Both the position numbers and the translations under genes were made by a program. A stretch of DNA of 19,425 bases. Origin: JAKATY01 sp038876335 (lineage in GTDB: Archaea; Micrarchaeota; Micrarchaeia; Micrarchaeales; Micrarchaeaceae). Shown here piece after piece: positions 7,482 through 13,759 of this stretch. The notes under the pieces were generated by a model. It worked only from the letters and a program-made list of their open reading frames with translations, ran no database searches and was not told where the DNA came from. Position 1 is the stretch's first letter, and the number at the start of each line of letters is the position of its first letter. The stretch covers positions 1-19,425 of the forward strand of contig JAVYYS010000008.1 in the NCBI GenBank assembly GCA_038876335.1. The letters run 5' to 3'.

Positions 7482-7616
7482 ATGAATATAGCGACCAGTA
7501 AATATAAAATAGTTAAGGTTCTGGCTACGGCCGGAGTTACGGAAGGGAATTACATATCTCATCGCATATTGGATGCGATATGTGTGAGAAAATTGTGGAA
7601 ATTATATAATTGGTAA
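7482..7616 (+). CDS. Possible 44-residue small protein, unrecognised
   Basis: The frame runs from ATG at 7482 to TAA at 7614-7616, starting MNIATSKYKIVKVLATAGVT and ending KLWKLYNW. It is basic with a hydrophobic core. AAGGT at 7471-7475 lies 6 bases upstream, and a promoter-like box plus hairpin precede it. An inverted repeat, ATCGCAT-ATTGG-ATGCGAT (7561-7579), lies inside. No family is recognised; a chance ORF in the spacer is quite possible. Confidence 0.25.
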   Translation: MNIATSKYKIVKVLATAGVTEGNYISHRILDAICVRKLWKLYNW

Positions 7617-7693
7617 ATGATAAAAAGGCGAGGAATAGGTTATGATAGAAAAATCAACATCCTAATCTATAAATGACAATGGGGGTTCTATCT

Positions 7694-7754
7694 AAGTGGC
7701 ACTATCATTCATAGTAGCTTTCTTAGAGAACTGTAAGGTACCACCTTGCCACTT
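7694..7754. other. Cloverleaf-like fold at the end of the BtpA gene
   Basis: The outer stem AAGTGGC (7694-7700)/GCCACTT (7748-7754) encloses three hairpins: ACTAT-CATTC-ATAGT (7701-7715), TTCT-TAG-AGAA (7720-7730) and AAGGT-ACC-ACCTT (7735-7747). The whole element is 61 bases. It has tRNA-like architecture on either strand but no TTCRA T-loop and loops that are too small, so it is not called a tRNA. It abuts the stop codon of the minus-strand BtpA gene and may be its 3' processing or termination structure, or a decayed tRNA or mobile-element end. Confidence 0.4.
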
Positions 7755-8590
7755 CAATACTCGCGTATTTTCTTTACTATGCGCATTAGCTCGAAGACCT
7801 TTTGAGTGTTGATTCTTGCGCTCATAGGCTTTACGTTTCTTTCATTTGCAATCGCCCTGCCCTCTTTAAGCGAAGTGCTCACTATTGCCCCATCAGCGTA
7901 TTGGAATATGCGTTCTACATTCGACGCATCCAATCCACTCCCCACTATAATCTCTAATTTCGAAGATTCTTTGGCTTCCCTGAGTTTTGATATGTCCGGC
8001 GCATTGCCTGTCCATCTTCCTGTTACTATCAAAACGTCGGCACCTTGCTTTTCGGCTTCTATAGCTGATTCTGCGATAGGCCTCTCCTTAAGCATGGTTG
8101 CATGCTTTACCTGTATGTCAGTGAATAATGAAACGCCCTCTGCTTCTATGTTGGATCTATACTTAATTACCTCTACAGGATCTGCATTTATAACTCCAAA
8201 GTCTGTTTCAACAGAGTCTACGAAAACAGGAACTCTGACAAATTTACCCCCAACAACCTTTGCTATTGCAAGTGCAGCCTTATAGTCATTCCATAATACA
8301 CTTATACCAAAAGGAATCGATAGATCCTTGCCCAGTTCGGCGCACAGGTAACTCATAGAAACTACGGTCTCCGGACCAACGTTTATCTTGTGGGGCAGAT
8401 CGTAATTGTTCTCAAAAATAACGCCGTCTACGCCGCCCTCTTCAAGCGCCCTGAGATCCTTCTCGGCGTTTTCTAAAATACTCTCAATCCCGGGAGAGTC
8501 TTTGTACCCTAATAACGGAGCGAAATGCACCGCACCGATTATAGGCTTGCTTATGCCAAAAATATCCCTTAAACTGTTTCCTACATGCAT
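7754..8590 (-). CDS. BtpA/SgcQ-family TIM-barrel protein
   Basis: 278 residues of the BtpA/SgcQ family (BtpA is needed for photosystem I accumulation in cyanobacteria; archaeal members have no established role). Recognised by IIGAVHFAPLLGYKDSPG (17-34), VIFENNYDLPHK (57-68) and FGISVLWNDYKAALAIA (94-110), plus late barrel strands with VTGRWTG and VGSGLDASN. The frame could be extended upstream to 8755, but that extension reads through tRNA-Asp. The ATG at 8590 has GAGG 6 bases upstream and begins the family-like sequence. An unused AGGAGG lies at 8618-8623 without a start codon behind it. It may be co-transcribed with the two tRNAs or use the TATA-like CTTTTATAG at 8647-8655. The chemical reaction is unknown. 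Confidence 0.85.
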   Translation of the reverse strand: MHVGNSLRDIFGISKPIIGAVHFAPLLGYKDSPGIESILENAEKDLRALEEGGVDGVIFENNYDLPHKINVGPETVVSMSYLCAELGKDLSIPFGISVLWNDYKAALAIAKVVGGKFVRVPVFVDSVETDFGVINADPVEVIKYRSNIEAEGVSLFTDIQVKHATMLKERPIAESAIEAEKQGADVLIVTGRWTGNAPDISKLREAKESSKLEIIVGSGLDASNVERIFQYADGAIVSTSLKEGRAIANERNVKPMSARINTQKVFELMRIVKKIREY

Positions 8591-8646
8591 AGTATCCTCT
8601 TTTGCAGTTGAGATATACCTCCTAGATTTGTGCGCTGAATAACTAT

Positions 8647-8655
8647 CTATAAAAG
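8647..8655 (-). promoter_or_regulatory. Possible TATA box of the BtpA-family gene
   Basis: CTTTTATAG on the minus strand lies just after tRNA-Asp and about 60 bases before the ATG at 8590. The CTTTT could equally be the terminator-like end of the tRNA transcript. Confidence 0.35.
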
Positions 8656-8663
8656 CTTGAAGT

Positions 8664-8736
8664 CGCCTTGGCCGGGATTCGAACCCGGGTTGCAAGCGTG
8701 ACAGGCTCGCATGCTGGTCCACTACATTACCAAGGC
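8664..8736 (-). tRNA. tRNA-Asp (anticodon GTC)
   Basis: The acceptor stem GCCTTGG/CCAAGGC is perfect, with discriminator G as usual for tRNA-Asp. The anticodon stem CGAGC/GCTTG encloses loop CTGTCAC with anticodon GTC. The T-arm CCGGG/CCCGG has loop TTCGAAT. No intron and no encoded CCA. It lies 36 bases downstream of tRNA-Tyr on the same strand, probably in one transcript. Confidence 0.95.
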
Positions 8737-8772
8737 ATATTATGGCTGTGCGCACACCTGCCTTTTAAGGCT

Positions 8773-8881
8773 TCCCGTTGGGGTGACTCGAACACCCAAC
8801 CTGCCGGTATCTAACTGCTGCACTGCATTGCAGTTAGGGAACAGGCTACAGCCGGCCGCTCTGCCGTTGAGCTACAACGGG
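8773..8881 (-). tRNA. tRNA-Tyr (anticodon GTA) with a 37-nt intron
   Basis: Exon 1 is 8881-8846 and exon 2 is 8808-8773. The acceptor stem CCCGTTG/CAACGGG begins with C1-G72, the archaeal tRNA-Tyr identity pair, and the discriminator is A. The D-arm is GCTC/GAGC. The anticodon stem GCCGG/CCGGC holds GTA at 8849-8847. The T-arm GGGTG/CACCC has loop TTCGAGT. The intron (8845-8809) is at the canonical 37/38 site. It can form CTAACTGC/GCAGTTAG, 8 bp, or a shorter CTG/CAG helix that leaves a relaxed bulge-helix-bulge at the anticodon; the two folds compete. No CCA is encoded. It is the first of two tandem tRNAs, with AT-rich promoter-like sequence beyond 8895. Confidence 0.93.
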
Positions 8882-9003
8882 CATAACTGAGGCTTGTCTT
8901 ATTACTTTACGCAGTCTGACGCGCAAACGCCAATCTTTATTATTGCTTCAAAATCATAATATATATTTCTATCCTGAAATGTTATATTGCTCAATTGCAA
9001 TAC

Positions 9004-9013
9004 TTTATAAAGG
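9004..9013 (+). promoter_or_regulatory. Probable TATA box of the membrane AAA+ gene
   Basis: TTTATAAAGG lies about 43-52 bases before the ATG at 9056, implying a leader of about 20 bases. A weak inverted repeat, ATTGC-N6-GCAAT (8985-9000), lies just upstream and could be an operator. This 174-base divergent spacer also serves tRNA-Tyr. Confidence 0.5.
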
Positions 9014-9055
9014 TGTTCTGCGAAATCCAAGAATGAATTGAAGAGAGTATTATAA

Positions 9056-11821
9056 ATGATTAACATGGCGCCGGTTAAGCAACAGCGTACAGAGGAAAAC
9101 GAGACCCCAAAATCAAAGGTAATAATAAAAAAGTATTACAAGAGGCCCCTTGCATTTTACAGATATAAGGACATGCTAATCAGGATGTCATCGCAGCTGC
9201 ATGTTGCAGATGCTTTTCTTACTCTCATAGCATTTATAGCCCTTATCTACGCCTTCCCATACTATCCTCTTCTGACGCTGCCTATCGTGGCTCTAATAAT
9301 AACTGGGGCTGCGCTCTACAGACCTTTTCTCGGCTTGATAGTTCTGGCGGTATTCACGCTACCAATGCTTGTATATCAAACCCCAGTGCTCGGTTGGATG
9401 TTCCTATTTGTAATAAGCGGCATGCTTATATACGGCTATATGCACCATAGGACCATATTATTCCTGTATCTTCTAACGGCGCTCTCATTCTCCTATATAG
9501 GATACATCTTGACAATACCCTTTTTCGTCTTAGCGATACTTGTTGTGGGCTACAAGCGCGCATCGATAATGATAGTTCTATTCGTGCTAGCAGTCGTAAG
9601 TGGGTCTGCACTACTTGGAATAAATAATTATGGCTATATTTTATACAATGGGGTTTCGGCACACGCTTCATTCATTCCAAATCCGGCGCTAAATTATACA
9701 GAAGTAACAAAGCCCGCCATACATTTCGGCAGCTTCTGGAGTACCACAGGCAAAGCATTTGCGGAGCTTGGAGAAGGTAAAGTAGCAGATCTTGTAACTC
9801 AAGGAATCGCTTTATCGCTATCTGCACTCTTGCAGCAGTACTTATACATAATAAGCCTTGCCGTGCTGCTTGCCATCTGCTTTGCAATAGATTTCTTTGC
9901 GACAAACATGAAATCTAAATACAGGGGCACTGAGGCGAGCTTCATAGCAATCTTCTACCCTCTTTCTTACATAGGTGTGTTATACTTTTCTGGATCTGCG
10001 GCCAATTACATTATACCTGTAATCAGTTTTATTCTTGCGCCGGCCCTAATCTATGTCCTTGAAAATTACAATGTAAAAATTGTTAAGACTCTTGAAATAA
10101 GAAAGCAGGATCTGCGCATGAAGTTCGGAGAGGCTTTTGAAGACCTCGAAGCAGGAAATGTAAGCGAAACATTTGCCGATATAGGTAACTACGAAGCTAC
10201 AAAAGAGGAGCTTAAAAATGCAATACTAGGTCCAATAGAGCAGAGGGCAGTTTCCCGTGCTTATAATATAAAGCCGGCCAAGGGCCTCCTCTTTTTCGGA
10301 CCTCCGGGAACTGGCAAGACGATGATGATGCGCGCTCTTGCTAATGAAGTCCATGCGGGCTTCTTCTACGTAAAGGCATCAGACCTCATCTCTTCATATC
10401 CTGGAGAAACTGAAAAGAAGCTGGCAGAAATATTTACCGTAGCAAGAAAGCACGCACCATGCGTCCTCTTCTTTGATGAGATAGATGCAATAGGAGTGAG
10501 CAGGGACACACCTGATGTAGATGAAGTACACAGGCATGCATTATCACAGCTCCTCGTTGAAATGGACGGCTTTCAAAAGATAAACAATGTTATAGTAGTT
10601 GGAGCAACCAATGTACCCCAGCTGCTCGATAGGGCACTGCTAAGGCCTGGGAGATTTGACAAGATAATTTATCTCCCGCTACCTGATTTCAATGGAAGGA
10701 AGAAAATATTCGAGCTTTATCTTAGCAAGCTGCCGGTGGCTGAAGAGATAGACTTAGACGTTTTAGCTGAAAAAACAGAAAGGTATTCTGGAGCCGATAT
10801 AAAAGGGCTGTGCGAGAGCGTATCGCAAATGGTAGCCCAAAAGGCCGTAAGCAAGCATACAATACTCGAAATAGGCATGCGTGATTTTCTCGAAGCGATA
10901 GGATCTACTAAACCCTCAACATCTCTTGCACAAATAGATGAGTACAATAGGTTTAAGCTCGACTTCGAGCGCCAGCTTCTGGGCGAATCAAGCTACGAAA
11001 AGGAGAACAAGGTTTATATGAAGGATGTTGTGGGCTTGGACGATGCCAAGAAGGCGCTTAATGAAGCGATAGCGATTCCGCTGCTGCATCCAGACCTGGT
11101 TAAAAAATATGATGTACCTATAATAAACGGGATATTGCTCTTCGGACCTCCGGGAACGGGCAAGACGATGATGATGCGCGCGGTGTCAAACGAATACAAG
11201 GGGCTTACGCTCATAGAGATTAATGGGGCTGAGATTTCGCGCGAAGGCATAGAGAAAGCGAGCGCAACAATAAAGGATGTGTTTAACAGGGCGAAGGACA
11301 ATGCCCCCTCAATAATTTTCATGGACGAGATAGACGGCTTAATACCTAAAAGAGAAGGCGCCAGCGAATTCACTTCGCAGATAACCACGGAAATACTCAA
11401 AGAAATGGATGACTTGAAGAAGTACGGGAATGTGGTGGTGGTAGCAGCAACGAACAGGCCAGATGTGCTAGACCCTGCGATTCTTAGGCCTGGAAGGTTC
11501 GACAAACTCATATTCATAAAGCCGCCCAATGAAGATGAAAGGAAACAATTATTCATGCAATATCTTTCCAACGTGCCGCTGAGCAAGGATATAGATTACG
11601 CTGTGCTGGCAAAACAGACCATAGGGTTCACTGGAGCTGATATATTCAATGTATGCAGGGAGGCAAAAACAAAGGCGCTGGAAAGCAGGATAAACACTGG
11701 CGAAGATGTTGAGATAGACATGCGTAGCGTGCAGGAAGTTATAAAGAAGATAAGGCCATCGGCCCCGGACATAGTTGTAGGCAACTATCTTTCATTCCTT
11801 TCAAAATATGGCCAACGCTGA
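9056..11821 (+). CDS. Membrane-anchored double AAA+ ATPase, CDC48/VAT-related
   Basis: 921 residues. A basic N-tail (1-50) is followed by seven hydrophobic segments (about 52-68, 71-87, 90-107, 111-128, 132-150, 151-166, 170-189). A loop of about 65 residues carries an NYT glycosylation sequon (N213), then three more helices follow (262-282, 295-311, 315-335). With ten helices and a cytosolic N-tail, the loop lies outside and the AAA+ part inside. D1: Walker A GPPGTGKT 415-422, Walker B D474-E475, sensor-1 N519, Arg fingers R530/R533. D2: Walker A 697-704, D757-E758, N800, R811/R814. Both sites look active. The CDC48 N-domain is absent, replaced by the membrane part. The end, KYGQR, lacks the HbYX proteasome-docking motif and there is no protease domain. 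It is probably a hexamer acting on membrane proteins (inferred). An ATG at 9065 is an alternative start. Confidence 0.9.
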   Translation: MINMAPVKQQRTEENETPKSKVIIKKYYKRPLAFYRYKDMLIRMSSQLHVADAFLTLIAFIALIYAFPYYPLLTLPIVALIITGAALYRPFLGLIVLAVFTLPMLVYQTPVLGWMFLFVISGMLIYGYMHHRTILFLYLLTALSFSYIGYILTIPFFVLAILVVGYKRASIMIVLFVLAVVSGSALLGINNYGYILYNGVSAHASFIPNPALNYTEVTKPAIHFGSFWSTTGKAFAELGEGKVADLVTQGIALSLSALLQQYLYIISLAVLLAICFAIDFFATNMKSKYRGTEASFIAIFYPLSYIGVLYFSGSAANYIIPVISFILAPALIYVLENYNVKIVKTLEIRKQDLRMKFGEAFEDLEAGNVSETFADIGNYEATKEELKNAILGPIEQRAVSRAYNIKPAKGLLFFGPPGTGKTMMMRALANEVHAGFFYVKASDLISSYPGETEKKLAEIFTVARKHAPCVLFFDEIDAIGVSRDTPDVDEVHRHALSQLLVEMDGFQKINNVIVVGATNVPQLLDRALLRPGRFDKIIYLPLPDFNGRKKIFELYLSKLPVAEEIDLDVLAEKTERYSGADIKGLCESVSQMVAQKAVSKHTILEIGMRDFLEAIGSTKPSTSLAQIDEYNRFKLDFERQLLGESSYEKENKVYMKDVVGLDDAKKALNEAIAIPLLHPDLVKKYDVPIINGILLFGPPGTGKTMMMRAVSNEYKGLTLIEINGAEISREGIEKASATIKDVFNRAKDNAPSIIFMDEIDGLIPKREGASEFTSQITTEILKEMDDLKKYGNVVVVAATNRPDVLDPAILRPGRFDKLIFIKPPNEDERKQLFMQYLSNVPLSKDIDYAVLAKQTIGFTGADIFNVCREAKTKALESRINTGEDVEIDMRSVQEVIKKIRPSAPDIVVGNYLSFLSKYGQR
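10295..10335 (+). repeat. Walker A copy 1 of a near-identical 41-bp DNA repeat inside the AAA+ gene
   Basis: Bases 10295-10335 (D1) match 11141-11181 (D2) at 40 of 41 positions, including silent codon positions, although the surrounding AAA+ modules are clearly diverged. The repeat encodes FGPPGTGKTMMMRA in both domains. Confidence 0.85.
11141..11181 (+). repeat. Walker A copy 2 of the 41-bp repeat
   Basis: This is the partner of 10295-10335, 846 bases away in the same frame. The only difference is one silent base in a Thr codon. Confidence 0.85.
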
Positions 11822-11832
11822 GGAACTGTGAT

Positions 11833-11851
11833 GCATGCGAACTCCGCATGC
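11833..11851. terminator. Hairpin between convergent genes (bidirectional terminator candidate)
   Basis: GCATGCG (11833-11839)/CGCATGC (11845-11851) form a perfect 7-bp stem with loop AACTC. It occupies the 39-base gap between the stop codons of the AAA+ gene and the RPA-like gene. No T-run follows. Confidence 0.5.
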
Positions 11852-11860
11852 TCTAATCTG

Positions 11861-12685
11861 CTACTTGAAGGCAAATCTGCTTTCAAGCAGGCGGTTTGAA
11901 AAAACGCGTGACAGGTCATTAACGTAAAGTTCCTTTTCTTCACCGCTCATGCGCACGGAGCAGAACTCTATCTTTAATATGTCTCCTACATTAAAATTAG
12001 CGGTTGCAACAGCACTTGAGCCCCAGAATACGGCTCTGATTAATGAAGTGGAATCGCTAAGCGTACAATTAGCTACGCCTATCTGACCTAGTCCGTCTAA
12101 CCTGTTCACGTATTTTATCGGATATATTTCTACAGCCTTGCCTATTACATCAATGTTTTTCTCACCACCTTTTAGTGAAGAAAAATTCGGAAGAGGCATT
12201 GATGATGGAACCACCCTGCTTATTAGAGTTTTATTTATCCCTTTTAGTGAGCCGCTTGAGAGGAGGGCAGCATTGCGCACGAGCACTATATCACCACGCT
12301 CAAAGGCCTCAGTATCTATCCGATCGGAAGCCTTGTCAAACAGCGTCAATTTTATAGTCTTGCCTTCTCTGCCCAGCACCACCTCCCGCTTTACGCCCTT
12401 CTTAGATCCATAGTTGTACTCCACTGGATTAAAAATACGGTAGAGGTTGTCGCGCACGTTTACAGTATAGCTTGAGACTGCCTGCTGTGGTTGGAAAAGT
12501 GATTTAGTTAGAGAAACTGAAGGCTTGGAAGCTATAAAAGAAAGGAGTCCTGCCACATCAGTAAAATCCTGCGAAGATGGAGCAGAGGCTGGATGTGGAA
12601 GAGTCCCTTCTTCTGCTATGCGCTCTGCAGTTTCCCTCGTTACCATGCCAGAGAGGTCTTCCAATACATCATCAACCGTGACCAT
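11861..12685 (-). CDS. RPA-like single-stranded DNA-binding protein with two OB folds
   Basis: 274 residues. A short helical N-terminus (VDDVLEDLSGMVTRETAERI) precedes OB fold 1 (about 85-165: YRIFNPVEYNYG, KTIKLTLFDKASD, GDIVLVRNA) and OB fold 2 (about 180-265: IDVIGKAVEIYPIKYV, TSLIRAVFWGSSA, GDILKIEFCSVR, KELYVNDLSRV). The layout resembles archaeal RPA proteins that protect ssDNA in replication and repair. No zinc finger is visible, so it is a shorter form than many euryarchaeal RPAs. The ATG at 12685 is chosen; a TTG five codons upstream is possible but less likely. It is convergent with the AAA+ gene and divergent from the aminotransferase. A different OB-fold role cannot be excluded. 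Confidence 0.78.
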   Translation of the reverse strand: MVTVDDVLEDLSGMVTRETAERIAEEGTLPHPASAPSSQDFTDVAGLLSFIASKPSVSLTKSLFQPQQAVSSYTVNVRDNLYRIFNPVEYNYGSKKGVKREVVLGREGKTIKLTLFDKASDRIDTEAFERGDIVLVRNAALLSSGSLKGINKTLISRVVPSSMPLPNFSSLKGGEKNIDVIGKAVEIYPIKYVNRLDGLGQIGVANCTLSDSTSLIRAVFWGSSAVATANFNVGDILKIEFCSVRMSGEEKELYVNDLSRVFSNRLLESRFAFK

Positions 12686-12739
12686 CAAACCATTGCACAA
12701 TATTGTTTTGCGGCTAGTCTACGCAGAGTATTTAGGACC

Positions 12740-12751
12740 GTAAATATTTAT
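12740..12751. promoter_or_regulatory. Symmetric AT box in the divergent RPA/aminotransferase spacer
   Basis: TAAATATTTA (12741-12750) is a perfect palindrome and can act as a TATA box in either direction. It is about 60 bases from the RPA start and about 50 from the aminotransferase start. Closer candidates are CTAAATAC on the minus strand (12728-12735) and ATAAAAATTATA on the plus strand (12764-12775). Confidence 0.4.
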
Positions 12752-12796
12752 GCAAAGCAAAGGATAAAAATTATACCATGCAAGATTAGGCGTGGT

Positions 12797-13732
12797 GTGG
12801 CTGTGTCGAAAAGTACAAATAAGAATAAAGCGGCTAAAGTGTGGCTTGATGGAAGGATGCTAAATTATGAAGAAGCAAAGGTCCCCATATTAACGCATTC
12901 GCTACAATATGGCAGCGGTATATTTGAAGGTATAAGGTCGTACGAGACTGATAGGGGTGCGGCAATATTTAGGTTACATGAGCATGTGAGGAGGTTTCTC
13001 AACACTGCAAAGATATACTCTATGGATCTTGGCTATAGCGAGAGCGAGATAAGCGAAGCGATAGTGGAGGTTGTGAGGAGAAGTGGCGTGCAACAAACCT
13101 ACATAAGACCTTTCGCCTTTTACAATGATGACAGAATAGGCGTGAGCACTAAAGGCAAAAAAGTCAGCTTGTTTATAGCTGCGGTGCCGTTCGGCGCATA
13201 TTTCGGCAAGGGCGAAAACAGCGGTATAAGGTGCAAAATTGCGTCATGGCACAGAATAAAGTCTGATGTTCTCCCAATAGAGGCAAAGGCAAGCGGAAAC
13301 TACCTCAATTCTATAATAGCAAGCAAAGAGGCAGCTGCGGCAGGCTTTGACGAAGCAATAATGACGACATCTGATGGCTTCCTTGCCGAAGGGGCGGCGG
13401 AAAACATATTCCTGGTAAAGGACGGGACTCTAATTACCCCAGACAAGAGCTCTGCAATACTCCTTGGCATAACGAGGAAGACTGTAATAGAGCTGGCTGG
13501 GGAGATGGGAATAAAAACTGAGGAGAGGGCTGTTCACCGCGAGGAGCTTTATACCGCTGACGAACTCTTCTTCTCCGGCACGGCGGCAGAGATAACTCCG
13601 ATTGTAAATGTAGACGGTATAGAAATAGGAGATGGAAAGGTGGGGCGCAGCACCAAAATGATATTGAGCAAATACCAGGACGTAGTTCATGGCAGGGACA
13701 GATCGCACCTATCGTGGCTGACTTTTGTCTAA
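12797..13732 (+). CDS. ilvE: Branched-chain amino acid aminotransferase (fold-type IV PLP enzyme)
   Basis: 311 residues from the GTG at 12797. It transfers the amino group between glutamate and the 2-keto acids of Leu, Ile and Val. The fold-type IV motifs are clear: VWLDGRMLNYEEAKVPILTH at the N-terminus, FEGIRSYE (43-50), the PLP lysine K164 in EAKASGNYLNS, E198 in LAEGAAENIF (pyridine-nitrogen Glu), GITRKTVIELA (phosphate binding) and SGTAAEITPI (260-269). The frame is open upstream to 12593, but that part overlaps the RPA gene and lacks family sequence. GTG at 12797 (or 12803) lies about 25-30 bases after ATAAAAATTATA, suggesting a leaderless mRNA. D-amino acid transaminase or ADC lyase are relatives, but length and motifs favour IlvE. 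Confidence 0.92.
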   Translation: MAVSKSTNKNKAAKVWLDGRMLNYEEAKVPILTHSLQYGSGIFEGIRSYETDRGAAIFRLHEHVRRFLNTAKIYSMDLGYSESEISEAIVEVVRRSGVQQTYIRPFAFYNDDRIGVSTKGKKVSLFIAAVPFGAYFGKGENSGIRCKIASWHRIKSDVLPIEAKASGNYLNSIIASKEAAAAGFDEAIMTTSDGFLAEGAAENIFLVKDGTLITPDKSSAILLGITRKTVIELAGEMGIKTEERAVHREELYTADELFFSGTAAEITPIVNVDGIEIGDGKVGRSTKMILSKYQDVVHGRDRSHLSWLTFV

Positions 13733-13733
13733 T

Positions 13734-13752
13734 CCACATAGTGCAGATGTGG
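13734..13752. terminator. Hairpin between convergent genes (bidirectional terminator candidate)
   Basis: CCACAT (13734-13739)/ATGTGG (13747-13752) form a perfect 6-bp stem with a 7-base loop, inside the 27-base gap between the aminotransferase and M20 peptidase stop codons. Confidence 0.45.
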
Positions 13753-13759
13753 TGCCTAA

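Noticed and set aside
5540..7754. Integrated element using tRNA-Trp as attachment site
   Set aside because: No second copy of the tRNA-Trp 3' end is seen near the far side of the R-M cassette, and no integrase is present.
7694..7754. A functional tRNA
   Set aside because: The fold lacks a TTCRA T-loop, a 7-base anticodon loop and D-loop GG in the right place.
8591..8755. N-terminal extension of the BtpA-family frame up to 8755
   Set aside because: It reads through tRNA-Asp. The family sequence begins at the ATG at 8590, which has its own ribosome site.
12593..12796. Upstream extension of the aminotransferase frame
   Set aside because: It overlaps the RPA-like gene and has no family similarity. 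The enzyme begins near GTG 12797.
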